A DNA stretch of 64,000 nt, from contig NZ_JAINVH010000023.1 in the NCBI RefSeq assembly GCF_020400825.1, forward strand, positions 61,981 through 125,980, given 5' to 3'. The notes beneath the pieces were generated by a model that worked only from the letters and a program-made list of their open reading frames with translations, was not told where the DNA came from and did not search any database. The stretch comes from Streptomyces sp. HPF1205. Its GTDB lineage: Bacteria > Actinomycetota > Actinomycetes > Streptomycetales > Streptomycetaceae. Position 1 is the first letter of the stretch. Every line of letters starts with the position of its first letter. A program made the translations under genes and the position numbers. This document shows, in pieces, positions 17,969 through 25,558 of this stretch.

Positions 17969-19743
17969 CAGGCCGTCCTCCCGAGGGCACGGTTCGCGGG
18001 CTCGGGAGCCGGGGTGAACCGGCCGCTCTCGTAGGCGGCGCGGTTGGCGCGACGCTGGATCTTGCCGCTGGAGGTCCTCGCGACCGAACCCGGCACCACC
18101 ATGTGCACGTCGGCCAGTTGGATGCCGTGCTCGGCGGCCACCGCCGCCGTCACCGCGCGCTTGATCTGCGCGAGGGTGGGTACGGGCGCCCGTTCGCCGG
18201 ATCCGGTGTGCCGTCTGGCGCCCTGGGGGCGCAGCACCTCCACGACGAGGGCGACCTGTTCGCGGCCGTCGCGTTCGACGGCGAAGGCGGCGCTGGAGTT
18301 GTACCGGACCCAGGGGTGGGCGGCCTCGGCGGTGGCCTCGATGTCCTGCGGGTAGTGGTTGCGGCCGCCGACGATGACGAGGTCCTTGAGCCGGCCGGTG
18401 ATGTACAGCTCGCCGTCGTACAGCCCGCCGAGGTCACCGGTGCGCAGGTAGGGACCGGCTCCGCTGTCGGAGGTGTACGCCCGGTACGTCTCCTCGGTCG
18501 CCCCGGGGTTGCGCCAGTAGCCCGGCGGGATGTCCGCGCCGGCCAGCCAGATCTCCCCGATCCGGCCGGGTTCGCAACGGGCCAGCGTCTCGGGGTCGAC
18601 GATGAGGACCTCGCGGCTGAGCCTGGGCTTGCCGACGCCGACGATCAGGTGGTCGGTGCCGGGCACGATCCGTCCGCCGCGCAGCGCCTCGCGGTCGACG
18701 GGCAGCGTGGTCGGCCCCTGGCCGGCCACCGTGCCGGTGGCGACCAGTGTGGCCTCGGCCAGGCCGTAGGCGCACATGAGCGCGCCGGGGTCCAGGCCGT
18801 AGGGCGTGTAGGCCTTGGCGAACGACTCCAGGGTGGCGGTGCGGATCGGCTCGGCGCCGCTGAAGGCGACCCGCAGGCTGCTCAGGTCGAACTCGGCCCG
18901 GTCCTCCTCCCGGATCCGGCGCACGCAGGCGTCGTAGGCGAAGTCCGGGGCGCCGGTGAAGGTGGCGCGGTAGCGGGTGATGGCCCGCAGCCACCGCGAC
19001 GGGCGCTGCACGAAGGCCAGGGGGGGCATCATCACGATGTGGGCGCCCAGGTAGAGGTTCTGCAGCACCATGCCGATCAGGCCCATGTCGTGGTACAGCG
19101 GCAGCCACGAGACGATCACGTCCTCGGAGCCGAGCCCCATGATGTGGGCGAACATCTCCTCGTTGCGCAGCAGCGCCCGGTGGCTGACCATCACGCCCTT
19201 GGGCAGTGAGGTCGAGCCCGAGGTGTACTGCAGGAAGGAGATGTCCTCGGAGGCGATCGCGGGGGCCCGGAACCCGGCCGCCGCCGACGGCGCGATCGTG
19301 TCGACGTCGATCCACTCCAGCGCGCCCAGCTCCGGCGCGACCTCGCAGACCGGGGTGCGCAGGTCCGTCGCGCTGCCGGTGAGCACGACCTCGGCCCCGC
19401 TGTCCTGGGCGATGGCCCGCAGCGTGGCCGCCTTGCGCGGATCGCGCGGCGGTTGCGGAGGCGCCACGGGAACCGCGATGACGCCCGCGTGCTGGCAGGC
19501 CATGAAGGCGGTGACGAAGTCGGCGCCGCCGGCGGCGAGGATCATCGCCCGGCCGCCAGGCCGTACCGACTCCAGCAGCCGGACGGCCACCGCCCGCGCG
19601 GCCTCGTCCAGTTGGCGGTACGTCAGCGTCCGCGACTCGTCGTGCCCGTTGTCGAGGAAGGTGTACGCGGTCTTCTCGCCCCGGCGCGTCGCGTTGTCGC
19701 CGAGCAGCGCGGAGATCGTCGGGCCGGTGAGTTGCGTTTCCAA
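17968..19743 (-). CDS. Fatty acyl-AMP ligase (FAAL)
   Basis: 591 aa. ANL-superfamily enzyme with P-loop YTSGSTSLPKG (about residue 172), the FAAL-typical SWLPLYHDMGLIGMVLQNLYLG, AYGLAEATL, YLRTGDLGG and a C-terminal SSGKIQRRANR. It activates a fatty acid as acyl-AMP and transfers it to a carrier protein rather than to CoA; the adjacent N-terminal ACP is the obvious acceptor. I choose TTG 19743 as start because GGGGGAG lies 8 nt upstream; the frame extends to 19935 but that stretch lacks family similarity and spans the promoter. Its TGA overlaps the PKS ATG by one base (TGATG). First gene of its operon. Confidence 0.88.
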   Translation of the reverse strand: METQLTGPTISALLGDNATRRGEKTAYTFLDNGHDESRTLTYRQLDEAARAVAVRLLESVRPGGRAMILAAGGADFVTAFMACQHAGVIAVPVAPPQPPRDPRKAATLRAIAQDSGAEVVLTGSATDLRTPVCEVAPELGALEWIDVDTIAPSAAAGFRAPAIASEDISFLQYTSGSTSLPKGVMVSHRALLRNEEMFAHIMGLGSEDVIVSWLPLYHDMGLIGMVLQNLYLGAHIVMMPPLAFVQRPSRWLRAITRYRATFTGAPDFAYDACVRRIREEDRAEFDLSSLRVAFSGAEPIRTATLESFAKAYTPYGLDPGALMCAYGLAEATLVATGTVAGQGPTTLPVDREALRGGRIVPGTDHLIVGVGKPRLSREVLIVDPETLARCEPGRIGEIWLAGADIPPGYWRNPGATEETYRAYTSDSGAGPYLRTGDLGGLYDGELYITGRLKDLVIVGGRNHYPQDIEATAEAAHPWVRYNSSAAFAVERDGREQVALVVEVLRPQGARRHTGSGERAPVPTLAQIKRAVTAAVAAEHGIQLADVHMVVPGSVARTSSGKIQRRANRAAYESGRFTPAPEPANRALGRTA

Positions 19744-19920
19744 TTTCCCGCTCCCCCTGTAGTGCGAAAATCGCAGCTCGGCGCGGTGCGTATCCGGCTG
19801 CGATTTGCAGATACGATACGATGCGGCGACACTGCCGCATTTCGCGGAGAATACTCGGAACCCGCGCGGTCCCCGGTGCCGGTTTGTGCAACGCGGCCGG
19901 CCGTAAGCGCTGGCACCGGA

Positions 19921-19955
19921 TGTCACGCCAAACACTAGCTGCGGGTGTCACGCCA
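19921..19955. repeat. Direct repeat TGTCACGCCA flanking the -10 box
   Basis: Perfect 10-bp copies at 19921-19930 and 19946-19955, offset 25 bp. On the minus strand they read TGGCGTGACA, once just after the -35 box and once just after the -10 box. A protein bound here would cover the promoter, so this is a repressor-type operator candidate. The first eight bases match the reported AdpA consensus (TGGCSNGWWY), the last two do not. Confidence 0.6.
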
Positions 19956-19960
19956 GTCAA
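19932..19960 (-). promoter_or_regulatory. Promoter of FAAL/PKS operon
   Basis: Minus strand: -35 TTGACT (19960-19955), 17-bp spacer, -10 TAGTGT (19937-19932), an excellent fit to the Streptomyces principal-sigma consensus. The transcript would start near 19925 and have a leader of about 180 nt before the TTG start. Confidence 0.75.
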
Positions 19961-20047
19961 CGTAATTCTTGTTGCCACCGGGCTGCATTCATGACATCGG
20001 AGACGGAAGGCGGAAATTGTCCGCCGGGCGAGTCCCGGGCCGTCCCG

Positions 20048-20056
20048 GTGACTTAA
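20048..20056 (+). promoter_or_regulatory. GTGACTTAA motif, copy 1
   Basis: Occurs in CCCGGTGACTTAAGCG, 35 bp before copy 2. It shares its core with the tandem repeat at 3949-3974. Confidence 0.4.
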
Positions 20057-20082
20057 GCGCGGGGAATGGGATGCGGAATCCA

Positions 20083-20091
20083 GTGACTTAA
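20083..20091 (+). promoter_or_regulatory. GTGACTTAA motif, copy 2
   Basis: Occurs in CCAGTGACTTAAATCA, same orientation as copy 1. Confidence 0.4.
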
Positions 20092-20275
20092 ATCAAGGGA
20101 TTCCCGGCCGTGTTTCCGGTGCGCCGAGCGGCTCCTGCCGGGCATGGACCGGCCGCCCCACCTGGGCAGTTGTCCGGTCGGCGGGTCCTGTGCACCGCGG
20201 AAGGGCGGCCCGGTGGCGGGTCGTGCGCACAACGGCCGCACAGCGCGCGCCGGTCCTCGACAGCGGTAATCCGCC

Positions 20276-20284
20276 TTAAGTCAC
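20276..20284 (-). promoter_or_regulatory. GTGACTTAA motif, copy 3 (inverted)
   Basis: Plus strand reads TTAAGTCAC, in inverted orientation to copies 1 and 2, about 190 bp from copy 2. Confidence 0.4.
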
Positions 20285-20384
20285 TCGACGCTCCCGGGAC
20301 TGTCTTGATCACAGTTGCCGCGGCGCCCCGCGTTGGTGTTGTATTCCTTGGTCGGACGGGGGCCTCGCGTAGTGCCGACCCGTG

Positions 20385-20418
20385 GTGTCCTCCCGGATAC
20401 CCGAGTCCGGGAGGACAC
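20385..20418. terminator. Hairpin with 13-bp stem
   Basis: GTGTCCTCCCGGA (20385-20397) pairs perfectly with 20406-20418 across an 8-nt loop. It lies about 210 bp beyond the MFS stop on the minus strand and upstream of the FAAL promoter, so it may insulate the two transcripts. Confidence 0.55.
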
Positions 20419-20627
20419 GACGTGGACACGGTTGCGATGATTCGCGGCAGGCGCGGTTTTCTCGGGGCCGGCCGCGGCGCCGGGCACAATAGCCGCCCCG
20501 TGGCCGTGCGGAGTTTCGCCGGCCCGGGCGCCGAATGCGGTTCCCCGGTCTCCGGGCCGGCCATGCCGATGACGCCACGACCGGCCCGTACAAGGGCGTC
20601 GTCACGCTGCTCGGGGGAGGGGCCGGG

Positions 20628-21827
20628 TCACGGCACGGGCAGTGGTCTGCGCAGCAGGTACACGGCGACCGCGGCGGCCACCGTGGTCAAGGCCGCCACG
20701 AAGGCGATTCCCGCGCCGCGCAGACCCGGCCCCAGCGTCACGGCGCCGATCCCGACGACGGGAATGGACAGCCCGACGTAACCCGCCACGAACAGCGCCG
20801 AGAGGGTGGCGCCGCGCTGCTCGGCGGGGGCGACCCGGCTGACCGCGCGGACGCTGCTGCTGAACGACAGCCCCTGCCCCAGACCGCTCACCACGGCTCC
20901 GCCGACCAGCAGTGCCAGCACGCCGGCCAGCAGCGACGCGCCGATCAGAAGCAGCCCGGCCACCATGACGAGACAGCCGAGGGACAGCGACCTCGCCGCG
21001 CCGAGCCGCTCCGTCAGGAACTGCCCCACGAGGGACGCGAGGAACGCGGAGGTGACGACCGCGCCGGAAGCCGCGATGTTGCGCACTCCCAGGTACGTCG
21101 CCAGGAAGGCCGGCGCGACGGCCGTGAACAGCCCGAACACGCAGAACCCCGCGAACACGGCGACGGCCGCCGGGGTGAACACCGCCCGTGCCGGGGCCGG
21201 CACCACCATCCCCTGCGCCCGCAGCGGCGGTCGCGGATCCTGCCGGGGAACGGTCTCCGGGGCCGCGAGCACCAGGGCGCAGGACAGCGCGAGGAGCGCG
21301 AGGTCGACCACGAACGCCAGCCGCAGCGGATGGGGGGCGTACTGCCCCAGCAGGCCGGCGAGCACGGGCCCGCACCCCAGTCCGCCCATGTTGGCCGCGG
21401 TCGCGGCCAGGGCGGCCCGCCTGCGCTGCCCGGCCGTCGCCAGCTCCATGACGGCCGCCGTGGCCGCGCCGCTGAACAGTCCCGCGGAGAACCCCGAGAA
21501 CACCCGCCCCACGAACAGAAGCGTGAGCCCACGGGCGGTGAGGAAGCACACCGCGCTGATCACCGACAGGCCGATTCCCGCCATGAGCACGGGCCGTCGC
21601 CCCAGCACGTCCGAGAACGAGCCCGCGATCAGCAGGGCGGCGATCACACCGCAGGCGTAGACGGCGAACACCACCGTCACGACGAACTCGGAGAACCCGA
21701 TGTCCCTGCGGTAGAGGCCGTACAGGGGCGTCGGCAGCGTGGTGCCCGCCATGACCACCGCGAATGCCAGCGCCATCAGCGCGTACCACGGGGGTGTGCG
21801 ACGCCGCGGCCGGCCGGATGGGATCAC
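20628..21827 (-). CDS. MFS drug-type exporter
   Basis: 399 aa integral membrane protein with about 12 predicted hydrophobic helices. The motif A loop GSFSDVLGRRPVL follows helix 2, and a GRVFSGFSAGLFSGAATA segment (helices 4-5) fits drug/H+ antiporters. The start is GTG 21827; only a weak GAGG lies very close upstream, and TACGCT 7 nt before the start could be a -10 box of a nearly leaderless mRNA. Separate from the FkbH operon because a strong hairpin intervenes. Likely exports the cluster product or gives self-resistance; the substrate is not deducible. Confidence 0.85.
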   Translation of the reverse strand: MIPSGRPRRRTPPWYALMALAFAVVMAGTTLPTPLYGLYRRDIGFSEFVVTVVFAVYACGVIAALLIAGSFSDVLGRRPVLMAGIGLSVISAVCFLTARGLTLLFVGRVFSGFSAGLFSGAATAAVMELATAGQRRRAALAATAANMGGLGCGPVLAGLLGQYAPHPLRLAFVVDLALLALSCALVLAAPETVPRQDPRPPLRAQGMVVPAPARAVFTPAAVAVFAGFCVFGLFTAVAPAFLATYLGVRNIAASGAVVTSAFLASLVGQFLTERLGAARSLSLGCLVMVAGLLLIGASLLAGVLALLVGGAVVSGLGQGLSFSSSVRAVSRVAPAEQRGATLSALFVAGYVGLSIPVVGIGAVTLGPGLRGAGIAFVAALTTVAAAVAVYLLRRPLPVP

Positions 21828-21946
21828 GCCCTCAGCGTAGTGACCGCATCCGCCGTGACCGGGTCGACGTGCTCCAGCGTTCCCCCGTCACGGTCGGCGC
21901 CACGGCGTACGCCGGCGGAGGTGGGCGAGCGGCGGCCGCGTGAGCG

Positions 21947-21982
21947 GCACCCGGGCCGGTGAGGGGGAGCCGGCCCGGGTGC
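21947..21982 (-). terminator. Terminator of the extender-unit operon
   Basis: A perfect 13-bp stem (GCACCCGGGCCGG, 21947-21959, with 21970-21982) and 10-nt loop sit 2 bp beyond the FkbH-like stop on the minus strand. Flanking GCGTGA/TCACGC bases extend the structure. Confidence 0.75.
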
Positions 21983-21984
21983 GG

Positions 21985-23052
21985 TCACGCGCTCGGCATC
22001 GCGTCGGGCCACAGGCGCGAGGAGGTGGTCAGCGTGACGTAGCCAGGCAGTGGCGGTACCTCGGACAGGTCGGACTCCAGTACGAGCACCCCGTTCTGCC
22101 GGCCCACCTCGCGGAAGCCGCCCAGCCGGTAGGCGACGTACATCATCCGGTTGCGGTCCGTGCGCACGAAGTCGGCCAGCAGCCGCCGGCCCGCCGCACG
22201 GGCGCGCTGCCGCAGCAGGTTGACCAGGATGGCGCCGATGCCGCGGGAGAGCACCCGGCAGGACATCAGCAGCAGCCGCAGCGTCCACGTGTCGGCCCCG
22301 GTCTCCAGCAGGACCAGGCCGATGGTGCCGTACGGGCCGAAGCGGTCGGTGAGCTCCACGACGAGCAGCTCGTGGGTGTCCGAGGTCCGGAAGGCGTCCA
22401 GCTCGGCGTACGAATAGGTCCGGCCGGTCGCGTTCAACTGGTGTGTGCGCACGGTCAGTTCCTCGGCGCGCCGCAGGTCCTCGGCGCGGGCCGCGGCGAC
22501 CCGCAGCCGCATGTCCAGCCCCGCCAGGAAGCCCTCCTGCGGCCCGTCGAACGCCTCCTCGGCGGTCGTGCGGCGCTGCGCCGCCCGGTACATCTGCCGG
22601 CGCCTGCCCGCGTCCTCGGTGACGTACGCGGGGGAGAACTCCGGCCGCCCCGCCAGCCCGGCCACCTCGCGCGCGTCGAGGCACAGCACCTCCGGGACCG
22701 CGAAGGCCACCTCCCCGCGTTCGAACGGGTCGTCGTCGACGAAGGCGAGCGCGTCGACGCCGATGCCGAGCGCGCCGGCGACCGCCCGCACCGACTGCGA
22801 CTTCGGCCGCCAGCCGATCTGCGGGTGGAGGAAGTACTCGTCGAGGCCGAACTCCCGCAGCTTGGCGAGCGCCTGCTCGGGGTCGTTGCGGCTGGCGACG
22901 GAGTGCAGGATGCCGCGCCGGTCCAGGGTGCGCAGCGTGTCCGCGACCCCCTCGCGCAGGGTGAGCCGGTCGCCCTCCAGGAGCACCCCGTCCCAGACCG
23001 TGTTGTCCAGGTCCCACACCAGGCATTTCTTCACGGCGTCACGGGCCGTCAT
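21985..23052 (-). CDS. FkbH-like glyceryl-ACP synthase
   Basis: 355 aa. HAD-type N-terminus LVWDLDNTVWDG (about residues 11-22), ASRNDP and FVDDDPFERGEV, and a C-terminal acyltransferase-like part (LTVRTHQLNATGRTYS, DRFGPYGTIGLV, MSCRVLSRGIG), the FkbH arrangement. FkbH proteins take 1,3-bisphosphoglycerate and load a glyceryl unit onto a dedicated ACP, the first step to hydroxy- and methoxymalonyl-ACP. ATG 23052 has GGAGAAGG upstream and overlaps the acyl-CoA dehydrogenase stop by 14 bp. Last gene of the operon. Confidence 0.9.
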   Translation of the reverse strand: MTARDAVKKCLVWDLDNTVWDGVLLEGDRLTLREGVADTLRTLDRRGILHSVASRNDPEQALAKLREFGLDEYFLHPQIGWRPKSQSVRAVAGALGIGVDALAFVDDDPFERGEVAFAVPEVLCLDAREVAGLAGRPEFSPAYVTEDAGRRRQMYRAAQRRTTAEEAFDGPQEGFLAGLDMRLRVAAARAEDLRRAEELTVRTHQLNATGRTYSYAELDAFRTSDTHELLVVELTDRFGPYGTIGLVLLETGADTWTLRLLLMSCRVLSRGIGAILVNLLRQRARAAGRRLLADFVRTDRNRMMYVAYRLGGFREVGRQNGVLVLESDLSEVPPLPGYVTLTTSSRLWPDAMPSA

Positions 23053-24241
23053 GGACCTTCTCCGTCCTGTTGGGCTGCCGGTCCAGCACGGACCGGGCGA
23101 TGATGGTCTGCTGGATCTCGGTGGTGCCCTCGATGATCTCCATGACCTTGGCGTCCCGCAGGTGGCGCTGCACCGGGCTGCCGGCGCCGCAGCCGTTCGC
23201 GCCGTGCACCTGAACGGCGTCGGCGGCCGCGCGGAACGCGGCGCCCGCGGCGAGGTACTTCGCGCTCCACACGGCCGGGACCGCCTGCGGGGAGCGCAGG
23301 TCCATCAGGCGGCCGGCGTGCAGGCAGGCGAGCCGCGCGCCATGGGCGCCCACCGCCATCTCGGTGAGCATCCGCTGCACCAGCTGGTGCTCACCGATCG
23401 GGCGGCCGAACTGCGTGCGCGAGACGGCGTAGGCCGCGGAGGCGTCCACACAGGCCCGGGCCAGTCCCGCGCAGCCCCAGGCGACGCTGTACCGGCCCCA
23501 TTCCAGCGCCGCGGCGGCGACCGCGGCCAGGCCGAACCCGGGCCGGCCCACCACGGCCCGGGCGGGCACGAAGCACCCGTCGAGCCGGAGCTCCGCCGTC
23601 ATCGCGGCCCGGGTGCCGAGCAGCCCGCCCACCGGATCCACCCGCAGTCCCGGGCTGTCCCGCGCCACCAGGAACGCGGTGACCCCGGCCTCGGCGCGGG
23701 CGAAGAGCAGGTAGACCCCCGCGATCCGGCCGAAGGTGATCCAGCGCTTGGTCCCGGTGAGCCGGTAGCCGCCGGGAACCTCCTCGGCCGCGGTGCGCAG
23801 GTCCGCCGCGTCCGAGCCGGCCTCCGGCTCGGTGAGGGCGAAGGCGCCCACCGTGCGGCCCGAGGTCAGCTGCGGCAGCCAGCGCTCCCGCAGCGCCGCG
23901 CTCCCCCACCGGCTGACCGCCTGTACCGCCATGCCGTGCACGGTCAGCAGGCTGCGCACGGAGGAACAGGCGTGTCCCATGGCCTCGTTGAGCAGGCCGA
24001 AGGTCACCGCGTCGTGTCCCGGGCCGCCGTGGCGGGCGGGGGCGGGCGAGCCGAGCCAGCCGCGGGCGGCGAGCGCGCGGACGACGTCGCCGGGCAGTTC
24101 CTCGGCCGCGTCCCACCGGTCGGCGTACGGGCGGACGTGCTCCTCGGCGAAGTCGGCGAACTCCTGCTGGTGCTTGGCCTGCTCGTCGGTGAGCCCGTAC
24201 TCCTTCGCCCAGAGGGACGCCTCCGGGGCGCCCCCGGTCAC
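23039..24241 (-). CDS. Acyl-ACP dehydrogenase (FkbI-like)
   Basis: 400 aa, acyl-CoA dehydrogenase fold. AFALTEPEAGSDA and GTKRWITFGRIA line the FAD site, SRTQFGRPIGEHQLVQ is the C-domain signature, and IIEGTTEIQQTIIAR is the usual C-terminal helix. In hydroxymalonyl-ACP pathways this type oxidises glyceryl-derived carrier-bound intermediates. The start is GTG 24241, overlapping the ACP stop in a GTGA. The neighbours (FkbH-like, small ACP, 3-hydroxyacyl dehydrogenase) make the assignment much firmer than the fold alone. Confidence 0.85.
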   Translation of the reverse strand: MTGGAPEASLWAKEYGLTDEQAKHQQEFADFAEEHVRPYADRWDAAEELPGDVVRALAARGWLGSPAPARHGGPGHDAVTFGLLNEAMGHACSSVRSLLTVHGMAVQAVSRWGSAALRERWLPQLTSGRTVGAFALTEPEAGSDAADLRTAAEEVPGGYRLTGTKRWITFGRIAGVYLLFARAEAGVTAFLVARDSPGLRVDPVGGLLGTRAAMTAELRLDGCFVPARAVVGRPGFGLAAVAAAALEWGRYSVAWGCAGLARACVDASAAYAVSRTQFGRPIGEHQLVQRMLTEMAVGAHGARLACLHAGRLMDLRSPQAVPAVWSAKYLAAGAAFRAAADAVQVHGANGCGAGSPVQRHLRDAKVMEIIEGTTEIQQTIIARSVLDRQPNRTEKVHDGP

Positions 24242-24498
24242 CGCTCCGCCGTGGCGGACACGGCCGCCTGCTTGCGGGTGACGAAGTCGGTCAGGGCGTT
24301 CACGGAGCGGAAGTTGGCCCGTTCCAGGTCCTCGTCCTCCACCTCCAGGCCGAACTCCTGCTCGACGAAGAGGACGAGCTGCATGGTGAACAGGGAGTTG
24401 ACGTATCCGGTGGCGAAGATGTCCTCGTCGTCGCCGATGAAACGGTCGCGGATGTGCCGGCTGAGGAAGTCCCTGATCCGGGTCCGGGTGTCTGCCAT
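24238..24498 (-). CDS. Acyl carrier protein (FkbJ-like)
   Basis: 86 aa, single carrier domain. The phosphopantetheine Ser is in FATGYVNSLFTMQLV; VNSL at this place instead of DSL is common in FkbJ-type carriers. It should carry glyceryl, then hydroxymalonyl groups, and present them to an AT domain. ATG 24498; a weak GAGGACGG lies about 10 nt upstream. The stop overlaps the dehydrogenase start, giving coupled translation. Confidence 0.85.
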   Translation of the reverse strand: MADTRTRIRDFLSRHIRDRFIGDDEDIFATGYVNSLFTMQLVLFVEQEFGLEVEDEDLERANFRSVNALTDFVTRKQAAVSATAER

Positions 24499-24512
24499 GG
24501 GGTGTTTCCGTC

Positions 24513-24556
24513 CTCGTCGGTGGCGGGGTCGTCGGTGGCGGGTCGTCGGTGGCGGG
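24513..24556. repeat. Tandem repeat TCGTCGGTGGCGGG
   Basis: Three copies of a 14-16 bp unit fill part of the 118-bp gap between the 3-hydroxyacyl dehydrogenase and ACP genes, followed by more degenerate GGCCGGCGG repeats. Non-coding in either frame as far as I can tell. Confidence 0.6.
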
Positions 24557-24616
24557 TGGTGGTCGGCCGGCGGCCGGTCGCGGGCCGGCGGCCGGCGGCA
24601 CGCCGGGTGGGGCGGG

Positions 24617-25554
<938 letters not shown>

Positions 25555-25558
<4 letters not shown>

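Larger units (their letters stand above)
19744..20627. other. 884-bp non-coding region, FAAL operon upstream
   Basis: Between the FAAL start and the MFS stop I see no convincing gene; open frames here have no recognisable protein and poor codon character. It holds the FAAL promoter with flanking repeats (19921-19960), three GTGACTTAA motifs (20048, 20083 and 20276, the last inverted) and a 13-bp-stem hairpin (20385-20418). GC content is locally lower than in the genes. Confidence 0.6.

Noticed and set aside
20110..20781. 223-codon plus-strand frame in the region before the FAAL promoter
   Set aside because: No ribosome site, no similarity to any family I know, and it runs into the MFS gene on the other strand.
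24513..24556. CRISPR-like array
   Set aside because: Units are 14-16 bp with no unique spacers; simple tandem repeats.
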